A stretch of 5,895 nt of DNA from an uncultured Actinomycetes bacterium (GTDB taxonomy: Bacteria; Actinomycetota; Actinomycetes; Nanopelagicales; Nanopelagicaceae): assembly GCA_903901905.1 (NCBI GenBank), contig CAIUSQ010000024.1, forward strand, positions 1 to 5,895. Reading direction: 5' to 3'. The position numbers were made by a program, and so were the translations under genes. How positions within the stretch are numbered: position 1 is the first letter of the stretch; each line of letters opens with the position of its first letter. The notes under the pieces are model-generated. The model saw only the letters and a program-made list of their open reading frames with translations. It was not told the DNA's origin and ran no database searches. Below are positions 1 to 5,895 of the stretch, piece after piece.

Positions 1-2283
1 AAACTTAAGAAACAAGAAAAGCACACCATTGAAGTTGTAATTGATCGATTAACTGCTAAACCAGAAAGTAAAACGAGATTAACGGATTCGATTGAAACTG
101 CATTGCGATTAGCATCCGGAATTGTAGTTTTGGATTTTGTGGATGCTAAAGGCAAGGGCAAGGAACGCACATTTAGTGAACATCTAGCCTGCCATGGGTG
201 CGAACTTTCATTCGAAGAGTTAGAACCTCGATCGTTCTCATTTAACTCGCCATTTGGAGCATGCCCCGAGTGTTCCGGTATCGGAACAAAATTAGAAGTC
301 GATGAAGAATTAATTATCCCAGATGATTCAATTTCGATTAATGATGGAGCGATCGCCCCATGGTCGGGAGGTCAATCATCCGACTACTTCCTAAGATTGT
401 TAGAGGCCTTGGCAAAAGATCTCCCTTTCTCCCTCGATACACCATGGAAAAAAATCTCAGCAAGAGCGCGCGAAGCAATCTTAAATGGTTACGAATATGA
501 GATAAAAATGAAGTACAAGGGAAGATATGGCGCCCGCAACTACACAACTGGTTTTGAAGGCGTAGTTCCATTTATTCACCGTCGTCATAGTGAGACCGAT
601 AGTGATTACAGTCGGGATAAATATGAAGCGTATATGCGTCAAATTGCATGTGAGGCATGCAATGGAGCCAGACTAAAGCCTGAAGTTTTGGCTGTGACAA
701 TTGGTGATAAAAACATCGCTGAGATTTGCGAACTTTCTATTGCTGATTGCGCAGTATTTTTGAAACAGATTAAGTTGAATAAACGTGAGGCACAAATAGC
801 AGAGCGCGTAATGAAAGAAGTACATGCACGACTTGGCTTCCTACTTGATGTTGGTCTGGACTATCTCTCTCTAGCAAGGCCTGCCGGTTCTCTTTCAGGC
901 GGTGAGGCTCAGCGCATTCGACTCGCAACCCAAATTGGTAGCGGCTTGGTCGGTGTTCTCTATGTTCTGGATGAACCTTCAATTGGATTACATCAAAGGG
1001 ATAATAAACGTTTAATCGAGACTCTTACTCGTTTGCGTGATTTGGGTAATACGTTGATTGTTGTTGAGCATGATGAAGAGACAATTCGCACAGCCGACTG
1101 GATCGTAGATATCGGTCCAGGTGCTGGTGAGCATGGTGGGCATGTAGTTGTTTCTGGAAGCTATGAAGATCTCATTAATTCAAAAGAGTCGATAACTGGT
1201 GCTTATCTATCTGGTAAAAAGTCAATTGAGATACCGAAAAAACGTCGCGCCATTGATCCTAAACGTAAACTTGTAATAAAAGGTGCCAAGGAAAACAACC
1301 TAAAAGATATTGAGGTTGAAGTACCTCTAGGTGTTTTTGTTGCCGTAACTGGTGTGAGCGGATCTGGAAAATCAACCCTTGTAAATGACATTCTTTACGT
1401 AGTTTTAGCTAACAAACTAAATGGTGCACGCTTAGTTCCCGGAAGGCATCGAACGGTAGCTGGTGTTGAGCATCTAGATAAAGTTGTTCATGTTGATCAA
1501 TCTCCAATTGGACGAACACCTAGATCAAATCCCGCCACATATACCGGTGTATTCGACAAAATTCGTGCACTATTTGCCGAAACTAGTGAAGCAAAAATCC
1601 GTGGTTATCAGCAAGGGCGTTTCTCATTCAACGTAAAAGGTGGACGCTGCGAGAACTGTTCAGGTGATGGAACAATAACAATCGAAATGAATTTTCTTCC
1701 AGATGTGTACGTACCCTGCGAAGTCTGTCATGGAGCGCGTTATAACCGAGAAACTCTTGAAGTTCATTACAAAGGAAAAACCATTGCCGAAGTTCTAAAC
1801 ATGCCAATTGAACAGGCTGGCGGATTTTTTGAATCTGTTCCAGCCATAGCGAGATACTTGAAAACACTTAACGATGTTGGACTTGGTTATGTTCGACTAG
1901 GTCAGTCAGCACCGACGCTCTCTGGAGGAGAGGCACAGCGCGTAAAGCTAGCCACTGAGCTACAACGTCGTTCTACTGGCCGAACAATTTATGTTCTTGA
2001 TGAACCTACAACTGGATTGCACTTTGAAGATGTAAACAAACTCTTGACGGTTCTAAACCGATTGGTAGATACAGGAAACACAGTTGTAGTAATTGAGCAC
2101 AACTTAGATGTTATTAAATGCTCTGACTGGGTAATTGACATGGGACCTGAAGGTGGATTCCGCGGAGGAATGGTAGTAGCAGAGGGCACTCCTGAAACGG
2201 TATCTGCAGTCAAAGAGAGTTACACAGGTCAGTTCTTGGGTGAGATTCTAAAAACTAATCGAAAAATCACAACGAAGAAGTAG
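1..2283 (+). CDS. uvrA: UvrA, excinuclease ABC subunit A (5' end missing)
   Basis: UvrA is the cytoplasmic damage-recognition ATPase of nucleotide excision repair; as a dimer it loads UvrB onto lesions. The frame is open from the first base, so the gene begins upstream and 760 residues are visible. Aligning zinc-module cysteines with E. coli UvrA (940 aa, from memory) puts about 190 N-terminal residues, including the first Walker A, outside the window. Visible in order (window codons): zinc-module cysteines 64, 67, 88, 91; insertion domain with [12 protein letters not shown] and a CEAC pair near 216–219; ABC signature LSGGEAQ 298–304; Walker B LYVLDEP 320–326; H-loop VEHD; second Walker [10 protein letters not shown] 451–459; canonical C-x2-C-x19-C-x2-C zinc finger 550–576; second signature LSGGEAQ 640–646; Walker B IYVLDEP 663–669; H-loop histidine 700. 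No frameshift or lost motif is seen. The insertion-domain wording is actinobacterial. uvrC follows 4 nt after the TAG stop, so they are probably cotranscribed. Identification is essentially certain. Confidence 0.98.
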   Translation, partial: KLKKQEKHTIEVVIDRLTAKPESKTRLTDSIETALRLASGIVVLDFVDAKGKGKERTFSEHLACHGCELSFEELEPRSFSFNSPFGACPECSGIGTKLEVDEELIIPDDSISINDGAIAPWSGGQSSDYFLRLLEALAKDLPFSLDTPWKKISARAREAILNGYEYEIKMKYKGRYGARNYTTGFEGVVPFIHRRHSETDSDYSRDKYEAYMRQIACEACNGARLKPEVLAVTIGDKNIAEICELSIADCAVFLKQIKLNKREAQIAERVMKEVHARLGFLLDVGLDYLSLARPAGSLSGGEAQRIRLATQIGSGLVGVLYVLDEPSIGLHQRDNKRLIETLTRLRDLGNTLIVVEHDEETIRTADWIVDIGPGAGEHGGHVVVSGSYEDLINSKESITGAYLSGKKSIEIPKKRRAIDPKRKLVIKGAKENNLKDIEVEVPLGVFVAVTGVSGSGKSTLVNDILYVVLANKLNGARLVPGRHRTVAGVEHLDKVVHVDQSPIGRTPRSNPATYTGVFDKIRALFAETSEAKIRGYQQGRFSFNVKGGRCENCSGDGTITIEMNFLPDVYVPCEVCHGARYNRETLEVHYKGKTIAEVLNMPIEQAGGFFESVPAIARYLKTLNDVGLGYVRLGQSAPTLSGGEAQRVKLATELQRRSTGRTIYVLDEPTTGLHFEDVNKLLTVLNRLVDTGNTVVVIEHNLDVIKCSDWVIDMGPEGGFRGGMVVAEGTPETVSAVKESYTGQFLGEILKTNRKITTKK

Positions 2284-2287
2284 TCCA

Positions 2288-4204
2288 ATGGCAGATCCAA
2301 AGAGTTATCGGCCGAGTAACATTCCTGAGCATCCAGGGGTTTATCGCTTTTACAACAAGCAGGACAAAGTTATCTATGTTGGTAAAGCAAAAAATCTTAA
2401 GAATCGCCTGAGTAACTACTTTCAAACAAATCTTGCTACAAAAACCAATCGCATGGTGCACGAGGCGGTTCGTGTTGACTGGACAATCGTTAGTACAGAG
2501 TTAGAGGCGTTAGCTTTAGAGTTTAGTTGGATCAAGCAGTATCAACCCAAGTACAACGTCCAATTTAAGGATGACAAGTCCTATCCATACTTGGCTCTCT
2601 CTCTAAATGATGAATTCCCCATGATCTTCATTACTCGCAAAGATAAGCGTGCGGGTTTGAAATACTTTGGTCCATATACAAATGCTTGGGCTCTTCGAAA
2701 TACCTTCGATGTCCTGCTTAAGGTTTTTCCGGTTAGATCCTGTTCTTCATCCAATTTCACTCGTGCTCAACGCAACAAACGTCAATGCTTGTTGGGGGAT
2801 ATCGGAAAGTGTGCAGCGCCATGTGTAGGTTGGATTTCTCAGGAAGAGCATAAAAAGTTGGCCGGTCGACTCAATGAGTTCATGGAGTCAGGCATGGAGA
2901 ACATTCTTCCTAAACTTTATGAAGAGATGAATGCAGCTGCAGCAAATGAAGAGTTCGAAAGAGCTGCTCGACTTAGAGATCAGATCGAATCATTTGAAAA
3001 GGCGCAAAAATCTACTGAAGGAAATTTCTCTGATGATTTAGATGGAGATTTCATCTCTATTTATCACGACGGTTTTCATGCAGCGGGCTCAATTTTTTCC
3101 ATGCAACGAGGATCGGTAAAAGGTTCAAGGTCGTGGATAGTAGATCAAGAGATGGTGCTTGAAGGCCAAGATGAGTTGACTGCTCTTTTGTATTCGATCT
3201 ATGGAACTGGAGCAATAGCAGTTCCACGTAACATTTACATCAGCTCTGATCCTGCCGATAAAGAACAACTAGAGCAGTGGTTGGGTCAAATTGGTTCTAC
3301 CAAAGTAGAGATCAAATCTCCACAACGAGGCGAGAAAGTCGATCTCTTGAGCACTGTCAAAAGAAATGCTCAATACTCCTTGATTCAATACTTAAGCAAA
3401 CGAGCAACAGATGCAGCTGTAAGCGGTAAGGCTCTGACTGAGATAGAAGAGCACCTTAATTTAGGACGAACTCCACTTCGAATTGAGTGCTTTGATATCT
3501 CAAATATCTCAGGAACTTCAGTTGTGGCATCCATGGTGGTTTTCGAAGTTGGAATGATTAAAAAGAGTGAGTACCGACGATTCATTATTGATACAAGTGC
3601 GGGCTTTGACGACACTCGAGCAATGCATCAAGTTATTACTCGTAGGTTGAAGCGTCTACTTGATGATCGTAAAGAGAATGAGGCAGAGGTGGCAGAGCTC
3701 GGTGGAAAGCCCAGCAAGTTTGCCTATCCGCCTCAATTGATCGTTGTCGATGGCGGGCAACCACAAGTCAATGCAGCTCAACGTGCCTTGGATGAGTTAG
3801 GAATAACAGATATTGCATTATGCGGACTAGCAAAACGATTAGAGGAGGTATGGATGCCTGGTTCGAAAGATCCACTTATCCTGCCCCGAAATAGTGAAGG
3901 TCTATATCTCCTGCAACGAATTAGAGATGAGGCTCATCGCTTTGCAATCACCTTCCATCGTTCCAGGCGCTCAAAGATAATGTTGGAATCAATTCTGGAT
4001 GAGATTCCACAATTGGGTTCCGCGCGAAGAGCCTCCTTATTGGAGCGTTTCGGTTCAGTCGCGGCAATTCGAAAAGCATCGGTCGAGGAGATCGCTGCTA
4101 CACCAGGCATCGGGGGAAAGATTGCATCAGTAATTGAAAGCTATTTAGAGGGAATTTCTACTCAGAAAGTGAACACCGAAACTGGCGAAATCAGCGATAA
4201 TTAA
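2288..4204 (+). CDS. uvrC: UvrC, excinuclease ABC subunit C
   Basis: UvrC makes both incisions (3' then 5' of the lesion) in the UvrB–DNA complex. It is 638 aa, a normal length. Domains: GIY-YIG nuclease at about 15–95 (GVY 17–19, YVG 30–32, Arg40, Glu78 as likely catalytic residues); four cysteines 152, 167, 175, 179 (C-x7-C-x3-C at the end), the set proposed to hold a [4Fe-4S] cluster in UvrC; UVR UvrB-binding helix pair at about 207–242; RNase H-like 5' nuclease at about 395–560 with Asp403 (FDISN), the Asp441/442 region, Asp488 (VVDGG) and His550 (DEAHRFAITFHR); tandem helix-hairpin-helix at about 567–620 (PGIGGKIA). All key residues are present. The KFAYPPQL linker before VVDGG is typical of Actinobacteria. 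The ATG gives the standard N-terminus shortly before the IPEHPGVY motif; it lies 4 nt after the uvrA stop with only a weak purine tract (GAAGAAG) and no clear Shine-Dalgarno, suggesting translational coupling. rapZ starts 3 nt after its TAA. Confidence 0.98.
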   Translation: MADPKSYRPSNIPEHPGVYRFYNKQDKVIYVGKAKNLKNRLSNYFQTNLATKTNRMVHEAVRVDWTIVSTELEALALEFSWIKQYQPKYNVQFKDDKSYPYLALSLNDEFPMIFITRKDKRAGLKYFGPYTNAWALRNTFDVLLKVFPVRSCSSSNFTRAQRNKRQCLLGDIGKCAAPCVGWISQEEHKKLAGRLNEFMESGMENILPKLYEEMNAAAANEEFERAARLRDQIESFEKAQKSTEGNFSDDLDGDFISIYHDGFHAAGSIFSMQRGSVKGSRSWIVDQEMVLEGQDELTALLYSIYGTGAIAVPRNIYISSDPADKEQLEQWLGQIGSTKVEIKSPQRGEKVDLLSTVKRNAQYSLIQYLSKRATDAAVSGKALTEIEEHLNLGRTPLRIECFDISNISGTSVVASMVVFEVGMIKKSEYRRFIIDTSAGFDDTRAMHQVITRRLKRLLDDRKENEAEVAELGGKPSKFAYPPQLIVVDGGQPQVNAAQRALDELGITDIALCGLAKRLEEVWMPGSKDPLILPRNSEGLYLLQRIRDEAHRFAITFHRSRRSKIMLESILDEIPQLGSARRASLLERFGSVAAIRKASVEEIAATPGIGGKIASVIESYLEGISTQKVNTETGEISDN

Positions 4205-4207
4205 TCC

Positions 4208-5071
4208 ATGAGTTCAAACGAAACCCTGATCCTGACTGGCATGTCTGGTGCTGGTAGATCTACGGTTGCGCACGCATTGGAAGATTTGGGTTGGTATGTC
4301 GTAGACAACTTGCCACCAGCTTTGTTATCTGCGTTAGTTTCAAAGGGGACTGGACCTCAAGGTAAAGAGTTAGCCGTTGTCGTAGATGTACGTGGGGGAG
4401 AGTTTTTTGATGAACTCTCACTTGCATTGGCGCAGTTAAAGTCAGAGTCACTTGAATATCGTTTAGTTTTCCTCGACGCTACAGATCAGGCTTTAGTACA
4501 ACGTTTTGAATCAACTAGGCGCCCACATCCTCTACAAGGACAAGATCGTATTGTTGATGGGATTTCCCGGGAACGTGAAAAACTTGAAGAGGTCCGATCA
4601 CAATCTGATGTTGCCATCGATACAACCAATTTAAATGTACATCAGTTAGAAAAAAGAGTGGGCGAGATTTTTGGCAAAGGAAAAACTCAAGGTGTGCGCA
4701 TCAATGTGCTTTCTTTTGGTTATAAATACGGAATACCTGTAGATGCAGACCTAGTCTTGGATTGCCGCTTTATTCCCAATCCCCATTGGAATCCAGAGTT
4801 ACGCCACTTAACAGGGTTAACGCCACAGGTTAGCTCGGCGGTGTTAGGCAGCGCGGGTGTTGCCGAATTTGTATCCGACTATGTTCATCTAGTGAACTCA
4901 ATGTTGACTGGATATCTGCGAGAGGGGAAGAAATTTGTAACAATTGCAGTCGGATGTACGGGTGGTAAACATCGAAGTGTTGCGGTTACAGCCGAAATGG
5001 CTCGACAGCTCAATGAATTAGGAAGTGAAATTTCGGCGCACCCAACTCATCGAGACGTTGGTCGCGAATAA
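4208..5071 (+). CDS. rapZ: RapZ/YvcJ-family nucleotide-binding protein
   Basis: This 287-residue protein matches the RapZ (YvcJ, formerly YhbJ) family in length and motifs. The N-terminal P-loop NTPase half has Walker A GMSGAGRST (11–19), then EDLGWYVVDNLPPALL (25–40), the VVVDVRG strand (57–63) and the RRPHPL motif (104–109). The C-terminal half has FGYKYGIP (170–177), the D-x-R-FIPNPHW element (185–194), LTGLT and the hallmark GCTGGKHRSV (249–258). In E. coli RapZ is an RNase E adaptor that binds GlmZ/GlmY small RNAs and glucosamine-6-phosphate through its C-terminal domain. Actinobacteria are not known to have GlmZ, so the role here is open; nucleotide binding and some RNA or sugar-phosphate sensing is inference. 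The P-loop lysine is replaced by Arg17, which I recall as usual for actinobacterial members. The start ATG is 3 nt after the uvrC stop, without a recognisable Shine-Dalgarno, so reinitiation is likely. The expected next gene yvcK is absent; whiA follows after 126 nt. Confidence 0.95.
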   Translation: MSSNETLILTGMSGAGRSTVAHALEDLGWYVVDNLPPALLSALVSKGTGPQGKELAVVVDVRGGEFFDELSLALAQLKSESLEYRLVFLDATDQALVQRFESTRRPHPLQGQDRIVDGISREREKLEEVRSQSDVAIDTTNLNVHQLEKRVGEIFGKGKTQGVRINVLSFGYKYGIPVDADLVLDCRFIPNPHWNPELRHLTGLTPQVSSAVLGSAGVAEFVSDYVHLVNSMLTGYLREGKKFVTIAVGCTGGKHRSVAVTAEMARQLNELGSEISAHPTHRDVGRE

Positions 5072-5113
5072 GAATTAAGGATATTGAACAAAAAAGATAT
5101 TGTGATTGAAGTA

Positions 5114-5128
5114 TCAACCTCAGGTTGA
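5114..5128. promoter_or_regulatory. 15-bp palindrome, candidate operator
   Basis: TCAACCT-C-AGGTTGA is a perfect inverted repeat with 7-bp arms around a single C. It directly abuts a second palindrome, GAGATCTC (5129–5136), and its right arm overlaps the candidate -35 box of the whiA promoter. That position suits a dimeric repressor or activator site. As RNA it could fold to a 6-bp stem with a 3-nt TCA loop, but no U-tract follows, so a terminator is unlikely. The cognate protein is unknown. The WhiA-associated GACAC motif is not present in the gap. The palindrome is a direct observation; operator function is inference. Confidence 0.4.
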
Positions 5129-5153
5129 GAGATCTCAGGTCAGAAAATAATTT
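5125..5153 (+). promoter_or_regulatory. candidate sigma-70-type promoter for whiA
   Basis: TTGAGA (5125–5130, five of six to the -35 consensus) is followed after 17 nt by TAATTT (5148–5153), which keeps the first T-A and last T of a -10 box. An overlapping AATAAT (5146–5151, five of six) would give a 15-nt spacer. Transcription would start near 5160, leaving about a 40-nt leader before the whiA ATG. whiA having its own promoter inside the cassette is known in Streptomyces coelicolor. A/T-rich DNA produces such matches by chance, so this is only a plausible candidate. Confidence 0.3.
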
Positions 5154-5197
5154 CAGTTTGAGCCACATTCACCTTAAGTAACTGGTTGGATTACGCC

Positions 5198-5895
5198 ATG
5201 GCAATGACTGCATCAGTAAAGGATGAGCTTTCGCGCATCGCAATAACTAAGCCTTGTTGCCGAAAAGCCGAAGTCTCCGCACTTCTTCGTTTTGCTGGGG
5301 GATTGCACTTGGCAGCCGGCAAGATAGTTATTGAAGTCGAACTAGATACTTCTCAGAGTGCCAGAAGGTTACGTAAAGATATCTCTGACATTTATGGTCA
5401 TGATTCTGATTTAGCAGTTTTATCATCTGGAGGATTACGTAAAGGTTCTCGCTATGTTGTGCGTGTAATTAATGAGGGAGATGCACTTGCGCGTCAGACA
5501 GGACTTGTTGATTCAAACGGTCGTCCAGTAAGAGGTCTTCCGCCACAAGTAGTCTCTGCAGCAATTTGTGACTCTGAGGCTGCATGGCGCGGAGCCTTCA
5601 TCGCACATGGTTCACTAACCGAACCGGGCCGTTCATCCTCATTAGAAATTACCTGCCCAGGCCCAGAGGCTGCTTTAGCACTTGTTGGAGCAGCACGTAG
5701 AATGGGAATTGCGGCTAAGGCGCGTGAAGTACGTGGAGTCGACCGAGTTGTTATACGAGACGGTGATGCTATTGGCGTTTTACTAACACGACTTGGCGCA
5801 CATGAAAGTGTGATGGCCTGGGAAGAGCGTCGAATGCGCCGTGAGGTAAGAGCTACGGCAAATCGTCTTGCAAATTTTGATGATGCAAATCTGCG
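5198..5895 (+). CDS. whiA: WhiA, cell division/sporulation transcription regulator (3' end missing)
   Basis: WhiA is a DNA-binding regulator made of a LAGLIDADG homing-endonuclease-like domain without nuclease function plus a C-terminal helix-turn-helix. In Streptomyces it acts with WhiB to commit aerial hyphae to septation; in Bacillus it affects division and nucleoid organisation. The visible 232 codons cover the N-terminal domain: [13 protein letters not shown] (1–13), [20 protein letters not shown] (18–37), GLPPQVVS (113–120), [20 protein letters not shown] (128–147, including the LAGLIDADG-like helix), [16 protein letters not shown] (153–168), [18 protein letters not shown] (176–193), [20 protein letters not shown] (208–227). 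Family length is about 327 aa, so roughly 95 residues including the HTH lie beyond the right edge. The ATG at 5198 is chosen over the in-frame ATG at 5204 because actinobacterial WhiA starts MAMTA. A weak Shine-Dalgarno-like GGTTGGA ends 7 nt upstream. The near-exact match to high-GC actinobacterial WhiA makes identification very secure. Confidence 0.97.
   Translation, partial: MAMTASVKDELSRIAITKPCCRKAEVSALLRFAGGLHLAAGKIVIEVELDTSQSARRLRKDISDIYGHDSDLAVLSSGGLRKGSRYVVRVINEGDALARQTGLVDSNGRPVRGLPPQVVSAAICDSEAAWRGAFIAHGSLTEPGRSSSLEITCPGPEAALALVGAARRMGIAAKAREVRGVDRVVIRDGDAIGVLLTRLGAHESVMAWEERRMRREVRATANRLANFDDANL

Larger units (their letters stand above)
5072..5197. other. rapZ–whiA intergenic region; site where yvcK is normally found
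   Basis: This 126-nt gap is the only real intergenic space in the window. In Mycobacterium tuberculosis (Rv1420–Rv1423), Streptomyces and Bacillus, a roughly 1-kb yvcK (CofD-like, glycolysis/gluconeogenesis and cell-shape factor) lies between rapZ and whiA; nothing of that size is present here. What is visible: A/T-rich sequence with GATATTG twice (5080–5086 and 5096–5102), a 15-bp odd-centred palindrome at 5114–5128, an 8-bp palindrome GAGATCTC abutting it at 5129–5136, CTCAGGT repeated 15 nt apart (5119–5125, 5134–5140), and a possible promoter. No GC-rich hairpin followed by a T-run is seen, so read-through from rapZ into whiA remains possible. Confidence 0.8.

Noticed and set aside
103..105. 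TTG at 103 as a start for a shorter UvrA
   Set aside because: The same frame is open to base 1 and encodes recognisable UvrA sequence ([10 protein letters not shown]) upstream of it, so the gene simply enters from outside the window.
349..356. GCGATCGC octamer resembling the cyanobacterial HIP1 repeat
   Set aside because: I saw only one such copy, inside conserved uvrA codons, and every gene is actinobacterial in character.
338..2461. Several open frames of 60–80 codons on the minus strand within uvrA and at its end
   Set aside because: They lie opposite strongly conserved coding sequence, show no recognisable motif, and are expected shadows of the real frames.
3611..3615. GACAC, the core motif associated with WhiA binding
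   Set aside because: It encodes part of the conserved DDTR segment of UvrC, far from any promoter; a 5-mer is expected by chance.
3385..4451. Minus-strand open frames inside uvrC and rapZ
   Set aside because: They show no family resemblance and are fully covered by confidently identified genes on the other strand.
5080..5102. GATATTG direct repeat with 16-nt period after the rapZ stop
   Set aside because: Only two 7-nt copies in A/T-rich DNA; no target-site or insertion-element features accompany them, so chance is adequate.
5114..5153. Intrinsic terminator after rapZ
   Set aside because: The palindrome gives only a 6-bp stem, and the sequence after it lacks a T-run.
5204..5206. Second in-frame ATG as the whiA start
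   Set aside because: Actinobacterial WhiA proteins begin MAMTA, which requires the ATG at 5198.

Overview
The window is a compact, single-strand stretch of bacterial chromosome with four protein genes in the order uvrA (3' part) – uvrC – rapZ – whiA (5' part), all on the + strand. No RNA gene, mobile element, CRISPR array or other transfer signature was seen. The protein sequences point clearly to Actinobacteria. WhiA has the actinobacterial start MAMTAxVKDELSR and long blocks typical of that phylum. UvrA has the RRHSExxSDxSR insertion-domain signature, UvrC has the KFAYPPQL linker before its catalytic VVDGG, and RapZ has the GMSGAGRST P-loop. Base composition is low for the phylum (roughly low-to-mid 40s % G+C by eye, with many A/T-ending codons). 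Together with the very short gene spacing this suggests a streamlined, probably aquatic lineage such as the freshwater acI / Nanopelagicales group. That placement is inference.

Layout: 1–2283 is the C-terminal ~80% of UvrA, open at the left edge. 2288–4204 is complete UvrC, 4 nt after the uvrA stop. 4208–5071 is complete RapZ (YvcJ family), 3 nt after the uvrC stop. 5072–5197 is the only real intergenic gap (126 nt) and holds a 15-bp palindrome, an abutting 8-bp palindrome and a plausible promoter. 5198–5895 is the N-terminal ~70% of WhiA, running off the right edge.

How the genes work together: UvrA (damage recognition and UvrB loading) and UvrC (dual incision) are two of the three UvrABC nucleotide-excision-repair proteins and look transcriptionally and translationally coupled. 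RapZ is a nucleotide-binding protein with an RNA/sugar-phosphate-binding C-terminal domain. WhiA is a transcription regulator linked to cell division and, in Streptomyces, to sporulation. The order uvrC-rapZ-(yvcK)-whiA is an old conserved cassette. The most notable local feature is that yvcK, normally between rapZ and whiA (as in Mycobacterium, Streptomyces and Bacillus), is absent here and replaced by the short regulatory-looking gap.

The window is otherwise ordinary housekeeping sequence. I did not find a previously undescribed system, and the findings below are modest.
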